A stretch of DNA of 64,000 nt from Natronosalvus amylolyticus (lineage in GTDB: Archaea; Halobacteriota; Halobacteria; Halobacteriales; Natrialbaceae), in NCBI RefSeq assembly GCF_024298845.1, contig NZ_CP101156.1, forward strand, positions 1,550,001 to 1,614,000. Reading direction: 5' to 3'. Under the pieces are notes generated by a model that searched no databases, was not told the origin of the DNA, and saw nothing but the letters and a program-made list of their open reading frames with translations. Made by a program: the position numbers and the translations under genes. Below, piece by piece: positions 35,416 to 44,207 of the stretch; the first letter of the stretch is position 1; the number at the start of each line of letters is the position of its first letter.

Positions 35416-36204
35416 CTAGAACTCACAGTGATCGTTCTCGACACACTGCTCTACCCACGCGGGTGTCTCGATGTCGTCGACACTGGGGCCAGGGTCGTAC
35501 TCGTATTGTACGTTTACCGTCGTCGTATTGCCTGGCCGGAGCAGATACTCCCCGTACGATGAAGCCTCAGTCAACTGATACCGTAGCGACGCCTCTCGCA
35601 GGACGCCGGTTTCTGTGTCGACGCTGAGTTCACCCGACTCAGGAGTTGCACGCATCGTCCCCGATTCCATTTTGGTCCACGTCGAAGACGGCGCGTAGCC
35701 CGTCCGGTCACCCTGCTCGTTGACGCGCTCGTACGCGGGAACCGACAGCAGGTGTCTGGTCTCCATACGCACAAACAACATATGAGAGGAAGAGGAGTCG
35801 ACGGTTCCGTTTTCCGTAGTGATTCGGACAAACCTGTCCTCATGCTCTCCGAAGTATACCTCCTCGACGTCGGTGGGCTCAGTCGACGCCATCCATTCCT
35901 CGTCGTCGACGTGGCCCTCGTATTTTGTATAGACTGTTCCGTCGTCGTAGAATTGTTCGACGGTCCTGTTCTCGTACTCGAACGTGAGGTGTGCGTCGTC
36001 GTCGGCGAGGACCGTGGCTTCGTGCGCGATCAATAGCCCCACTTCATCTGTCGATATTTTCCCTGAGGAGACGTACGACTCGGACTGGCCAAGTTCGAAC
36101 GGCCCGCCCGTCGAATCAACGCTCAGGGGGAGCACGAACGTAGTCGCGACCCCAGCGAACACCAGCAGGATTGCAACGATCCCGATCAAAACCCAACGGT
36201 TCAT
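35416..36204 (-). CDS. Secreted or membrane-anchored hypothetical protein
   Basis: A 262-aa protein with one N-terminal hydrophobic helix (VLIGIVAILLVFAGVATTFVLP, residues 5-26), then an extracellular-type domain rich in beta strands and Asp/Glu. The end, YEYDPGPSVDDIETPAWVEQ, parallels the IDETTLEEPAWLEEAREE end of the lipoprotein at 62956-63885. The two are probably distant members of one haloarchaeal surface protein family (perhaps DUF7537, from memory). Here the lipobox cysteine is absent. The gene looks intact, unlike much of the surrounding island. Confidence 0.6.
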   Translation of the reverse strand: MNRWVLIGIVAILLVFAGVATTFVLPLSVDSTGGPFELGQSESYVSSGKISTDEVGLLIAHEATVLADDDAHLTFEYENRTVEQFYDDGTVYTKYEGHVDDEEWMASTEPTDVEEVYFGEHEDRFVRITTENGTVDSSSSHMLFVRMETRHLLSVPAYERVNEQGDRTGYAPSSTWTKMESGTMRATPESGELSVDTETGVLREASLRYQLTEASSYGEYLLRPGNTTTVNVQYEYDPGPSVDDIETPAWVEQCVENDHCEF

Positions 36205-36250
36205 ACTTACGCACCTATTAGATTAGAATATTAATATTTCCATTTCGTGC

Positions 36251-36435
36251 ATTGGCGAGAAAAATACCCCGGACCTTCGCAGCCGTCATTCCCGTTGAAG
36301 CCCTCGAAAAGAGGGTTCGGCTGCATCGAAAGTGACTGCTTTGGCGGTAAGCGTACCACCCTTGATGCGGAGCCACTCTCGCCTCTCGCGATCGTCGGGA
36401 ACCAGCGTTCCGGCCCTCTTCCAGAACACGTCCAA
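36251..36435. repeat. Internal island duplication, copy 2
   Basis: A diverged copy of 34024-34215. On the minus strand it still encodes the end of a YgjP-like protein (TLVPDDRERREWLRIKGGT), without the active-site region. It is a truncated duplicate or the residue of a second element. Confidence 0.75.
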
Positions 36436-36569
36436 TTCCCACTCGGAAATTGACAATTATGGATTGAGACGCTCTTCGGCAGATAGTAACAACTAATCGT
36501 ACATATCGAATCTAAAAATCCTTCAATATTTGTGAGTGGGTCTCTCACGTTGGCTACATGGGCCGAAAC

Positions 36570-36863
36570 CCGACCCCTTCGGGATTCACGTTCTATTTTC
36601 CCTGCGTTGTACACCACCTCGTCCCACCCCATCGGCTCACCGCTCGGGAGGTTCTCGTACTCTTCCGGTCGCTGGTACTTCACTGTGCTTTGCCAGTAGT
36701 CTTGATCCGCGCCAAAAAACTACAGATGGGCCTGGTTGAGTCCCATTGACTCGTTGATTATCGCCTGGAACTCTGCAAGTGTTCGGTCCTCTCCGACGAC
36801 GATATCGCGCCACAACGAAGTCGGATCCCACTCGAGTTTGACACGGAAGCGATAGGCAGTCAT
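36570..36863 (-). pseudogene. Plasmid pRiA4b ORF-3-like gene interrupted by TAG
   Basis: The minus strand starts MTAYRFRVKLEWDPTSLWRD and runs 46 codons to a TAG at 36720-36722. The frame continues as FFGADQDYWQSTVKYQRP and NLPSGEPMGWDEVVYNAG, the expected continuation of the family. The TAG stands where the family has Trp, so TGG to TAG is the simplest change. Homology fades near 36590. The upstream gene ends 1 nt before this start, so the pair was an operon. The function of the family is unknown; it is common on plasmids and mobile elements. Confidence 0.6.
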
Positions 36864-36864
36864 C

Positions 36865-37827
36865 TCACACCTCCGCGCCGGATCGGAAGCTCGTGAGGTC
36901 GTTGATGCGTCTTTCCAACTCCTCGATCTCCTCGCGAAGTACCTCGGCTTCGGCCCCTTCCGTCGCAGCCAGCCGGTCTTTGAGGCCCTGCAACCGGCTC
37001 TCCTTTTCCTCCTCGTTGACCTCGGCTTTCCGGACGTACTCGCGCTCTTCGATCTCGTAGACGTCCGATGGTGCCAACTCGGTCACCTCGAGTGCTTCGC
37101 CTACCTTCGACGAATCGACGCTGGTGACTCGTTCGCGAGGGATACCTGCTTCCTCGAGCGTTTCGAGGACTTTGTCTTCGTCGCGGAGTGATCGGTAGGT
37201 CCGACTGGTCCGCTGAACGGAACCGAACTGCCCGTGGACGGGTTGGTCGTGATGGACGCGGTCTAAGAGGACAGTCGCAACGTCACCCCGGAGATCGTCG
37301 GCGTCTCGCTGGACGTCCGAGAGGAGCGTGTAGAGATTTATCAGCGATGGCGTTGGTAGTTCCTCCAGTTCGGTCACGTCGTACTGCTCAAGGGCATCGA
37401 TGAGCAAGAGCGCATCCGAATAGATATCGAGATCTGGCGCTGTGCGTTCTGTTTCGACACTGGGAGAGACACCCCGGACGAATTGGGAGGGTGTCGGTTC
37501 ATCGGTTTCGCGAAGCGTGCCGGTCTGTTTGTCAATCTCGAAACGCGGGTGCAGGCTCATGACTGCCGGAATCGGATCGGCCTCCGGTGGGAGTCGATCG
37601 AGTTCGAACCCGCCAACTTCGCTTCGGACGCGGTCGACAAGCGTTTCAAACTGATCCCGCTGGAACGGTCGTGACTCTCCGGAGCCGGTAAACTCGACGA
37701 CAACACGATGCTCTTAGACGTCGGTGATCCGAAATCGCTGGCCGGATAACGGTGTGATGAGTATCGCGTTATCCTCGAGTGCCTCACACTCGTCAAGTAC
37801 ATTTCCCCACGTGGACGCGAAGGTCAT
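36865..37827 (-). pseudogene. Hypothetical island gene split by an in-frame TAA
   Basis: The frame starts at 37827 with MTFASTWGNVLDECEALEDN and meets TAA at 37714-37716, then continues without another stop to 36865, 320 codons in all. After the stop it reads EHRVVVEFTGSGESRPFQRD and DRVRSEVGGFELDRLPPEA, which fits one continuous protein (CAA to TAA). An internal ATG at 37560 would allow a 231-aa product containing TELEELPTPSLINLYTLLSD and a long coiled coil (RLQGLKDRLAATEGAEAEVL). The shorter protein may still be made. I do not recognise a function. Confidence 0.55.
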
Positions 37828-37914
37828 GCGTAAACCATACGCATAGCGCAGTAAAACCCTTCGCGGCGCTCTCGGCCGACTAAGGCGGTCGACCGTACCT
37901 TTATTTGTTTGTAC

Positions 37915-37924
37915 TACCATGGTA
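37915..37924. promoter_or_regulatory. Palindromic operator candidate for the VapBC pair
   Basis: TACCATGGTA is a perfect 10-bp palindrome ending 5 bp before the antitoxin ATG, and TTACCATG follows as a half copy over the start. A TATA-like TTTATTTG lies just upstream (about 37899-37906). Ribbon-helix-helix antitoxins commonly repress their own promoters at such sites. Confidence 0.5.
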
Positions 37925-37929
37925 TTACC

Positions 37930-38259
37930 ATGAAGTACGCCAACGTCAGCGTCAAGTTTCCCGAAGAACTCGATCGGGAGCTCGAGCAGTTCCTCGAGGA
38001 GACGGGTGTCTACACGAACAAGAGCGAGTTCATCAAGGAGTCCGTCCGTCGCCACCTGATCGAACTAAACAACGAGCCGGCGATCGCGGCGCTCCGCGTC
38101 GAGCAGTTACTCGCTCGCGCCGAGCAGGAGCCGGTGAGTGACGACGAACTGCACGGCCGACTCGACGATCTTCGCCAGCGTGTCGACGAAGAGGAGGTCG
38201 CAGACGCGGTTGCAGCCGCTCGTGAAGAAACAGCCGACGAGTACGCCGATCACGCGTGA
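37930..38259 (+). CDS. Ribbon-helix-helix antitoxin (VapB/CopG-like)
   Basis: A 109-aa protein from the ATG at 37930. The N terminus MKYANVSVKFPEELDRELEQ followed by TNKSEFIKESVRRHLIEL is a ribbon-helix-helix DNA-binding domain. The rest (about 60 residues) is helical and very acidic, suited to wrapping a toxin. The stop overlaps the PIN-domain gene by 4 nt, the usual antitoxin-toxin order. The upstream in-frame ATG at 37909 lies inside the predicted promoter and is rejected. Autoregulation through the palindrome at 37915 is likely. Confidence 0.8.
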   Translation: MKYANVSVKFPEELDRELEQFLEETGVYTNKSEFIKESVRRHLIELNNEPAIAALRVEQLLARAEQEPVSDDELHGRLDDLRQRVDEEEVADAVAAAREETADEYADHA

Positions 38260-38723
38260 AGATCCTCGACACGAACCTCTGGGTTTTCGGAACACTTGGG
38301 ACGAACGACCGAGCAGCCCGGCTTCTCGACGAGATCGAACGAGGGGAGACGATATCGGCGATCAACGCCTATATGGTGCAAGAAGCGCTCAACGCGTTCG
38401 ATCGGACACCTGGGCTAACAGCGAGGGAACGAGACGAGCTAAAGACGTTATTTCTGACTCGGCTTACCCGAATGACCGGACTCATCGAACCCCCCTCGAG
38501 TCGCGATGTCACCAACTCGCTACTCGACGAACGTCGAGCGAACGTTCACACCCGGCTCCTCGCCAGAATTACCGGCGTACAGCCGAAAGACATCCCGATC
38601 GTCGTTCTGGGATTCGAGCATCGCGATCGGGAACCGACGGTTTTCACCAATGATGCCGATTTCGCTACGTTCTCTCCGGTTGAGTATAACCTTCCAGAAC
38701 TCACTCTCGAGCATGTTGACTGA
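38256..38723 (+). CDS. PIN-domain toxin (VapC-like ribonuclease)
   Basis: A 155-aa protein with a GTG start. Its PIN-domain acids are Asp5 in MKILDTNLWVFG, Glu43 in VQEALNAF, Asp112 or a nearby acid, and Asp133/Asp135 in VFTNDADFATF. PIN toxins are Mg-dependent ribonucleases that cut tRNA or rRNA when freed from the antitoxin. It overlaps its antitoxin by 4 nt. The pair is the most intact module of the island and lies next to the right boundary. Specificity unknown. Confidence 0.8.
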   Translation: MKILDTNLWVFGTLGTNDRAARLLDEIERGETISAINAYMVQEALNAFDRTPGLTARERDELKTLFLTRLTRMTGLIEPPSSRDVTNSLLDERRANVHTRLLARITGVQPKDIPIVVLGFEHRDREPTVFTNDADFATFSPVEYNLPELTLEHVD

Positions 38724-39075
38724 GAACCCCCTTATTCCCGCAGTACCCGACACTCGAGTCCGGATAATTGGTGACTCGATGAAAATCACCGACGTTTAAA
38801 TTGTGGGTATGTAAACCTCTGGTGTAATGCTCTCCCCGGGCAGTCGACTTTTCAGTGGTCGCGCTCGAACATCGACAGCAGCCACCTCGAGTGAGTACAC
38901 TGACAACTGAGTACCACATCGCGAAACGCGAAACCTAAAGCCACTTCACGAGTCGGTTCTCGTTTTGACTCGTCTCCGAAACCAATCCGGACATCGCCCT
39001 CCAACAGTCGAATCGATCCGGACAACGTCCTTCAACAGTCGACGGGTCGAAGAGGCCACGCCCCGAATGGACTGT
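38724..39075. other. Right island junction and adjoining intergenic DNA
   Basis: No gene is seen. It contains the imperfect tRNA-Met end at 38829-38842 and an AT-rich patch with GTTTAAATT near 38796. It should contain the promoter of the beta-propeller gene. Confidence 0.4.
38829..38842 (+). repeat. attR-like imperfect tRNA-Met end
   Basis: GCTCTCCCCGGGCA matches the tRNA-Met 3' terminus GCCCTCCCCGGGCA at 13 of 14 positions, in the same orientation, at the point where accessory genes give way to core genes. Confidence 0.5.
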
Positions 39076-40092
39076 ATGACCCGTGTTTACACAGCACTTC
39101 GAGACCGTCTGCTCGTGTACGACGACGATACAACGCCACGAAACGATCCATCGACACAGGTCCACCTCGAGGACCACCACCTCGAGTGCGTCGCCGTCTC
39201 TCCCGACGCCCCCGAACGCGTGTTCGTCGGCACGTTCGACGACGGACTGTTTCGCTCGAGCGACGGCGGCGAGTCCTTCGACCGACTCGAGCCACCGATA
39301 TTCGAAAGCGACGCCGTCATGTCCGTCACGATTAGCCCCCACGACGCAGACACCGTGTACGTCGGCACCGAACCCAGCCGCGTGTACCGCTCGAGGGATG
39401 GCGGCGACTCGTTCGAACACCTCGAGGGCCTCACCGACCTACCCTCCGAATCGGAGTGGTACTTCCCGCCCAGACCCGACACCCACCACGTCCGCTGGCT
39501 CGAGGTCGACCCGTTCGACCCCGACCGCCTCTACGTCGGCATCGAGGCAGGTGCGTTCGTCATCCGCGACGAAGGGGCCGATAGCTGGCGAGAGCGCCCG
39601 GATGGCTCCCGCATCGACAACCATAGTCTGGCGACCCATCCGGAACGCGAAGGACGTGTATACACGGCAGCGGGCGACGGGTATGCGATGAGCGACGACG
39701 GGGGCGAAACCTGGTCGCACCCGCAAGCAGGTCTCGACCATCGCTACTGCTGGTCGGTGTGTCCACATCCCGCCGACCCCGACCGCGTCCTGGTCTCGAG
39801 TGCGAGCGGTGCTTCGCGTGCGCACACGCCGGAGAACGCCGACGCCTACGTGTATCGCAAGCCAGCGAGCAACGCCGACTGGGAGCGACTGGACGGACGT
39901 GGCCTGCCGATGGGCGAGGGTGTCGTCCGATCGATCCTCGAGGCGGACCGCGAGCACGAAACCGTCTACGCCGCCACCAACCGCGGCCTGTTCGCCTCGA
40001 GCGACTTCGGCGATTCCTGGGGGCGGGTCCCGGTCGCGTGGGACGATGAACTCGAGGAACTGACGCCTCGAGGGCTGGCCGTCGTTCCGTGA
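39076..40092 (+). CDS. BNR/sortilin-like beta-propeller protein
   Basis: A 338-aa protein of repeating beta-propeller blades. Asp-box-like motifs are FRSSDGGESFDRL, YRSRDGGDSFEHL, MSDDGGETWSHP and FASSDFGDSWGRV, spaced by about 45-90 residues. Between them, blocks such as AERVFVGTFDDGLF-type PERVFVGTFDDGLF and DRLYVGIEAGAFV recur. There is no signal peptide, so it is cytoplasmic. The fold resembles BNR repeat and YCF48/Vps10 propellers; no glycosidase active site is evident. The ATG at 39076 is used; in-frame starts upstream overlap the island junction. Confidence 0.72.
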   Translation: MTRVYTALRDRLLVYDDDTTPRNDPSTQVHLEDHHLECVAVSPDAPERVFVGTFDDGLFRSSDGGESFDRLEPPIFESDAVMSVTISPHDADTVYVGTEPSRVYRSRDGGDSFEHLEGLTDLPSESEWYFPPRPDTHHVRWLEVDPFDPDRLYVGIEAGAFVIRDEGADSWRERPDGSRIDNHSLATHPEREGRVYTAAGDGYAMSDDGGETWSHPQAGLDHRYCWSVCPHPADPDRVLVSSASGASRAHTPENADAYVYRKPASNADWERLDGRGLPMGEGVVRSILEADREHETVYAATNRGLFASSDFGDSWGRVPVAWDDELEELTPRGLAVVP

Positions 40093-40428
40093 CAGGGAGT
40101 GGTGGAATCGGTGACCGACGAACCGGGTAATCGCTGAGCGAGGAGAGACGACAACAGCCCCCTATACCGGACTGGTAGTAACTCGAGCGAGGAAAATCCA
40201 GTGCGACATCTTTTGCTACAGAATAGCTACTAATATAGTATTGAAACACTATTTCACACTATTGTAAGCCAAGTGAGCATACGGAGCGGACACAGACGCT
40301 AAAGCCTCGGTTCGAAGCTCGAGACACCGCATCGAGATGGGCGGTATCTATGTGAACCTGTCACAGTCCCCCCGGTTCGAAATCCTTTTAGGCGCAACAC
40401 GGACATAGTAGAGTAACTGAGTGATATC
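40093..40428. other. Intergenic stretch upstream of the S24e gene
   Basis: No gene is seen. A TATA-like CTTTTA at about 40384-40389 predicts transcription near 40412, leaving a short 5' leader before the rps24e ATG. Confidence 0.4.
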
Positions 40429-40740
40429 ATGGAAGTCGACATCATCTCCGAAGACGAGAATCCGATGTTGCACCGCACGGACGTCACGTTCGAACTGGTC
40501 CACGAGGAGGCTACGCCCTCTCGGCTCCAGGTTCGTGACAGTCTCGCCGCCAAACTGAACAAGGACGCCGACGAGGTCGTCATCCGGAAACTCGACACCA
40601 AATTCGGCATGCGCAAAACCGTCGGCTACGCGAAAGTCTACGAGACGTCTGCCCACGCGACCGAAGTCGAACAGGACCACATGCTCGACCGCAACAAGAT
40701 CGTCAGCGAAGAAGCAGACGCCGAGGCGGAGGAGGCCTGA
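40429..40740 (+). CDS. rps24e: 30S ribosomal protein S24e
   Basis: This 103-aa archaeal/eukaryotic ribosomal protein reads [20 protein letters not shown] at the start and contains [20 protein letters not shown], the signature region of S24e. The C-terminal tail is acidic, as usual in haloarchaea. It is followed 1 nt after its stop by S27ae, the conserved archaeal pair. Confidence 0.96.
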   Translation: MEVDIISEDENPMLHRTDVTFELVHEEATPSRLQVRDSLAAKLNKDADEVVIRKLDTKFGMRKTVGYAKVYETSAHATEVEQDHMLDRNKIVSEEADAEAEEA

Positions 40741-40741
40741 G

Positions 40742-40876
40742 ATGGCACACTACGAAATCTACGCCGACGACGGTACGGCCCAGCGCGACGCCTGCCCACG
40801 GTGTGGCGACACCTTCCTCGCCGACCACGGCGACCGCAAACACTGTGGCAAGTGTGGCTACACCGAGTGGGAGTAA
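40742..40876 (+). CDS. rps27ae: 30S ribosomal protein S27ae
   Basis: A 44-aa zinc-ribbon ribosomal protein beginning [20 protein letters not shown] and ending [10 protein letters not shown]. Cysteines of CPRC and CGKC coordinate zinc. It is coupled directly to S24e and precedes kae1-bud32, a gene order seen in many haloarchaea. Confidence 0.95.
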   Translation: MAHYEIYADDGTAQRDACPRCGDTFLADHGDRKHCGKCGYTEWE

Positions 40877-40930
40877 CCCGACTCGAGTCGACACACTTCT
40901 CGCGTTTTGACCTTGCCCCGACACTGACTC

Positions 40931-42580
40931 GTGAACGAAACACGCATTCTCGGTATCGAGGGCACCGCCTGGGCGGCCAGTGCGGCGCTTTTCGATACCG
41001 AATCCGACACTCTCCACATCGAAAGCGACGCATACGAACCCGATAGCGGCGGCATTCACCCACGTGAAGCCGCCGAGCACATGGCCGAGGCAATCCCACA
41101 GGTGATCGAGACGGTGCTCGAGCACGCCATCGAGACGGCTCCCGAGGACGAAACCGTCGACAATCGGGCCGCCATCGACGCCATCGCGTTCGCCCGCGGC
41201 CCCGGGCTCGGCCCTTGTTTACGCATCGTCGCCACCGCAGCGCGCGCGCTGGCGGCAACCCTCGAGGTGCCCCTGGTCGGCGTCAATCACATGGTCGCCC
41301 ATCTGGAGATCGGCCGCCACGAGTCCGGGTTCGACGATCCGATCTGTCTGAACGCCAGCGGTGCAAACGCGCATCTCCTGGCGTTTCGAAACGGCCGCTA
41401 TCGCGTTCTAGGCGAGACGATGGACACCGGCGTCGGCAACGCTATCGACAAGTTTACGCGCCACATCGGCTGGTCCCACCCCGGCGGCCCCAAAGTCGAG
41501 CAAGCCGCGAAAGACGGCGAGTACATCGACCTCCCCTACGTCGTCAAGGGAATGGACTTCTCGTTTTCGGGCATCATGTCCGCCGCGAAAGACGCCGTCG
41601 ACGACGGCCACGCGGTCGAGGACGTCTGTTTTGCCCTTCAGGAGACCATCTTCGCCATGCTGACCGAAGTTTCCGAACGCGCCCTCTCGCTGACCGGCTG
41701 TGACGAACTCGTCCTTGGTGGCGGGGTCGGCCGGAACGCCCGCTTGCGTGAGATGCTCGAGACTATGTGTGCTAACCGTGGAGCCGAGTTTTACGCCCCC
41801 GAACCCCGTCTGTTGGGTGACAACGCCGGGATGATCGCCGTTCTGGGTGCCAAAATGTACGATTCCGGGGACACGCTGTCGGTCGAAAACTCACGGGTCG
41901 ACCCGAACTTCCGACCCGACCAGGTTCCGGTCACCTGGCGATCCCCACGGACACTCGAGGAGGAGTCGGTCGGTATCGCCGCAACGACGGATTCGACCGA
42001 GTACACTACACAGGGCGCCGAAGCACACCTCACCATCGAGCCGACCGAGGGGCGGGTTCGCAAACGACGCCTCGAGAAAGCCTATCGCCATCCCGAACTC
42101 GACGCACGACTCCGCCGTGACCGGACGACTCTCGAGGCCAGGCTGACGAGCCTCGCCCGTCGACACGGCGTGGCGACTCCCGTCGTTACCGACGTCGACA
42201 GGAAACATGCAACCCTCGAGTTCGAGTACGTCGGCGACTGTGACCTGCGGGACGCACTGACACCAGCCCGTGTGCGCTCGGTTGGCCGCTCGCTGGCAAC
42301 GATTCACCGAGCCGGGTTCGTTCACGGTGATCCAACCACGCGCAACGTTCGCGTCGGCGACGACCGCACCTATCTGATCGACTTTGGCCTGGGCTATCAC
42401 ACCGACCACGTCGAAGACTACGCGATGGACCTCCACATCTTCGATCAGAGTCTCGTCGGCACCGCCGCCGACCCCGAACCACTCCGTGACGACCTCCGAG
42501 AGGGGTACCGATCGGTCGGCGATCAACGCATCCTCGAGCGACTGCGCGAGATCGAGACTCGAGGCCGGTACGTCGAGTGA
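40931..42580 (+). CDS. Kae1-Bud32 fusion: tRNA threonylcarbamoyladenosine synthase and atypical kinase
   Basis: A 549-aa bifunctional subunit of the KEOPS complex, which makes t6A37 in ANN-decoding tRNAs. Kae1 (residues 1-330) begins TRILGIEGTAWAASAALFD and contains GVNHMVAHLEIGRHESGF with the His pair for iron or zinc, and LVLGGGVGRNARLREML. Bud32 (about 350-549) has an atypical kinase core, FVHGDPTTRNVRVGDD and LIDFGLGYHTDHVEDYAMD. A GTG start at 40931 precedes the conserved N terminus. It is a natural fusion in many archaea. It lies 54 bp after S27ae and is convergent with ftsZ2. Confidence 0.95.
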   Translation: MNETRILGIEGTAWAASAALFDTESDTLHIESDAYEPDSGGIHPREAAEHMAEAIPQVIETVLEHAIETAPEDETVDNRAAIDAIAFARGPGLGPCLRIVATAARALAATLEVPLVGVNHMVAHLEIGRHESGFDDPICLNASGANAHLLAFRNGRYRVLGETMDTGVGNAIDKFTRHIGWSHPGGPKVEQAAKDGEYIDLPYVVKGMDFSFSGIMSAAKDAVDDGHAVEDVCFALQETIFAMLTEVSERALSLTGCDELVLGGGVGRNARLREMLETMCANRGAEFYAPEPRLLGDNAGMIAVLGAKMYDSGDTLSVENSRVDPNFRPDQVPVTWRSPRTLEEESVGIAATTDSTEYTTQGAEAHLTIEPTEGRVRKRRLEKAYRHPELDARLRRDRTTLEARLTSLARRHGVATPVVTDVDRKHATLEFEYVGDCDLRDALTPARVRSVGRSLATIHRAGFVHGDPTTRNVRVGDDRTYLIDFGLGYHTDHVEDYAMDLHIFDQSLVGTAADPEPLRDDLREGYRSVGDQRILERLREIETRGRYVE

Positions 42581-42795
42581 GAGGATTCGTGTAATCACTT
42601 CCAGTCAGCGACCACTTCGGTGCGTCGCTGACCGGTAATCAGGGACAACGATCCCTCTGAGACGGGGTCGGGAAGCCGCGTAATACAGGGCCAATTTTCG
42701 AGACGATTCTAACACGCTCGAGTGCGATAGGACGATCGACACACGCAAGCGCAGCCGCTTCGATAAAATTACGTGAAAACAGAATCGCCAGCGGA

Positions 42796-44007
42796 TTATC
42801 TGATGACGTCGACGCCGTTGTTGCGCTCGAGCTGGTCGCGGCCACCGTCGCTCTGTGCGCCGTAGCCGGATCCTCGACCCGTCTGGGTCTGGCTCGTTCC
42901 TTCGACGTTTGTGCTTGCGTCGAAGTCCGCATCACTCAGCCCCTCAATGCTGGCACGCGATTTGTCGGCCTGTTTTTGCGTACTCGGACCGAGGACCTGT
43001 GCGCTCTGGACGCCCGTCATGATAGCCATCACGCGGACCTTGCCCTTGTAGTTCTCCTGGATCCGGGCCCCCCAGATGACGTTTGCACTGGCCTCGAGGC
43101 GCTCGGTGATGTTGTCTGCGATTCCTTCGGCCTCTTTCAGGGTAAGATCCGGACCGCCAGTAATGTGAACGAGTCCGCCCGAGGCACCGCGATAGTCGAC
43201 GTCGAGCAACGGATGGTTCATCGCATCGCGAACGACTTCCTCGGTTTTGTTCTTATCCTGGGTCTCGCCGACGAGCATCACCGCGACGCCACCCTGATTC
43301 ATAATCGTGGACATGTCGGCGTAGTCCAGGTTGATCAGCGAGGGCTGGGTGATCGTCTCGGAGATACCTTTGACCGTTTCGGCGATGATCTGATCCATCA
43401 CCGAGAACGCTTTACCGATTGGCAGATTCGGGACGTAATCGAGCAGTCGGTTGTTATCGAGAACGATGATCGAGTCGGCCTGCTCGCGCAGTCGCTCGAG
43501 GCCCTCCTCAGCTTTGACCGTCCGGGCACGCTCGACGTTGAACGGCGTCGAAACCATGCCGACGACGATTGCGCCCTGTTCTTTGGCGATCTTGGCGGCA
43601 ACGGGAGCGGCACCCGTGCCGGTTCCGCCACCCATGCCAGCCGTCACGAACACGAGGTCGGCGTCGCCGAGAACGTCTTTGATCGTTCCCTGGGCCATCT
43701 CGGTCGCTCGCTCGCCCATATCCGGATCGCCACCGGCACCGAGGCCGTTGGTGAGCGATTTGCCGACCAGAATCTTCGTGTCGGCTTCGATCATTTTCAG
43801 ATGCTGTTTGTCGGTGTTGATGGCGATGGTATCTGCGCCTTCGACACCGATGTTATAGAGCCGGTTGATCGTGTTGTTCCCGGCACCACCACACCCGATG
43901 ATGACGATTCGAGGATCGCCGAACTCGTCGTCATCGTCGAGTGCGGCATCCATGTCTCGAGCCTCTGCTTCCGCGTTTTCGAGTGCGTCCTGGACAATAT
44001 CCTGCAT
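42796..44007 (-). CDS. ftsZ2: Cell division protein FtsZ2
   Basis: A 403-aa tubulin-like GTPase. Its N terminus ([20 protein letters not shown]) and the core [20 protein letters not shown] and [20 protein letters not shown] (tubulin signature, GTP binding) match archaeal FtsZ. The T7-loop region follows [20 protein letters not shown]. The start and C-terminal tail place it with haloarchaeal FtsZ2, the paralogue needed for constriction, and cdrS directly upstream supports that. The tail beyond KSRASIEG is variable and low in complexity. Transcribed from the cdrS side; the ATG lies 2 nt after the cdrS stop. Confidence 0.95.
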   Translation of the reverse strand: MQDIVQDALENAEAEARDMDAALDDDDEFGDPRIVIIGCGGAGNNTINRLYNIGVEGADTIAINTDKQHLKMIEADTKILVGKSLTNGLGAGGDPDMGERATEMAQGTIKDVLGDADLVFVTAGMGGGTGTGAAPVAAKIAKEQGAIVVGMVSTPFNVERARTVKAEEGLERLREQADSIIVLDNNRLLDYVPNLPIGKAFSVMDQIIAETVKGISETITQPSLINLDYADMSTIMNQGGVAVMLVGETQDKNKTEEVVRDAMNHPLLDVDYRGASGGLVHITGGPDLTLKEAEGIADNITERLEASANVIWGARIQENYKGKVRVMAIMTGVQSAQVLGPSTQKQADKSRASIEGLSDADFDASTNVEGTSQTQTGRGSGYGAQSDGGRDQLERNNGVDVIR

Positions 44008-44009
44008 AG

Positions 44010-44189
44010 TTACACCTTTGCCCAGCCGCGTTTACCCGGGCTTTCGTGGCGAGCATCCTGCTGCTCGTTAATCATTTCTCGAACCGCCGATCGAATGGCT
44101 TCGCTCCGGTTAGGGAACTCGCCCGTTTCGACCAGTTGTTCGACCTCCTCGATCTGCTGTTTCGGAATCCGCAGTGTCACACGCTCCAT
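44010..44189 (-). CDS. cdrS: CdrS, short ribbon-helix-helix cell-division regulator
   Basis: A 59-aa ribbon-helix-helix protein: [20 protein letters not shown] and then [19 protein letters not shown]. In Haloferax and Halobacterium, CdrS is co-transcribed with ftsZ2 and controls division genes; the identical arrangement here is the main evidence for the name. It starts at 44189, and the ORF extension upstream is not conserved-looking. The region before it carries five copies of a GTCTTAC-type motif. Confidence 0.92.
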   Translation of the reverse strand: MERVTLRIPKQQIEEVEQLVETGEFPNRSEAIRSAVREMINEQQDARHESPGKRGWAKV

Positions 44190-44207
44190 TGTTGTATTCC
44201 CTTTGTT

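Larger units (their letters stand above)
31741..38828. mobile_element. Decayed integrative island at tRNA-Met
   Basis: The region lies between the tRNA-Met 3' end and an imperfect copy of it at 38829-38842. It contains accessory genes (DUF7845-like, YgjP metallopeptidase with hsdR remnant, pRiA4b ORF-3-like, VapBC), several of them broken by stops or frameshifts. It also contains an internal duplication and AT-richer patches. Core genes resume on both sides. No integrase is visible, so the element is probably immobile. The right boundary rests on a 13-of-14 match and is less certain than the left. Confidence 0.6.

Noticed and set aside
32473-36722. TAG recoding (pyrrolysine or readthrough) in island genes
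   Set aside because: The island also has a TAA and a frameshift, so ordinary decay is simpler, and haloarchaea are not known to encode pyrrolysine.
31741-38828. CRISPR array or insertion sequence in the island
   Set aside because: No regularly spaced repeats and no transposase-like frame are visible; repeats are the tRNA ends and one 190-bp duplication only.
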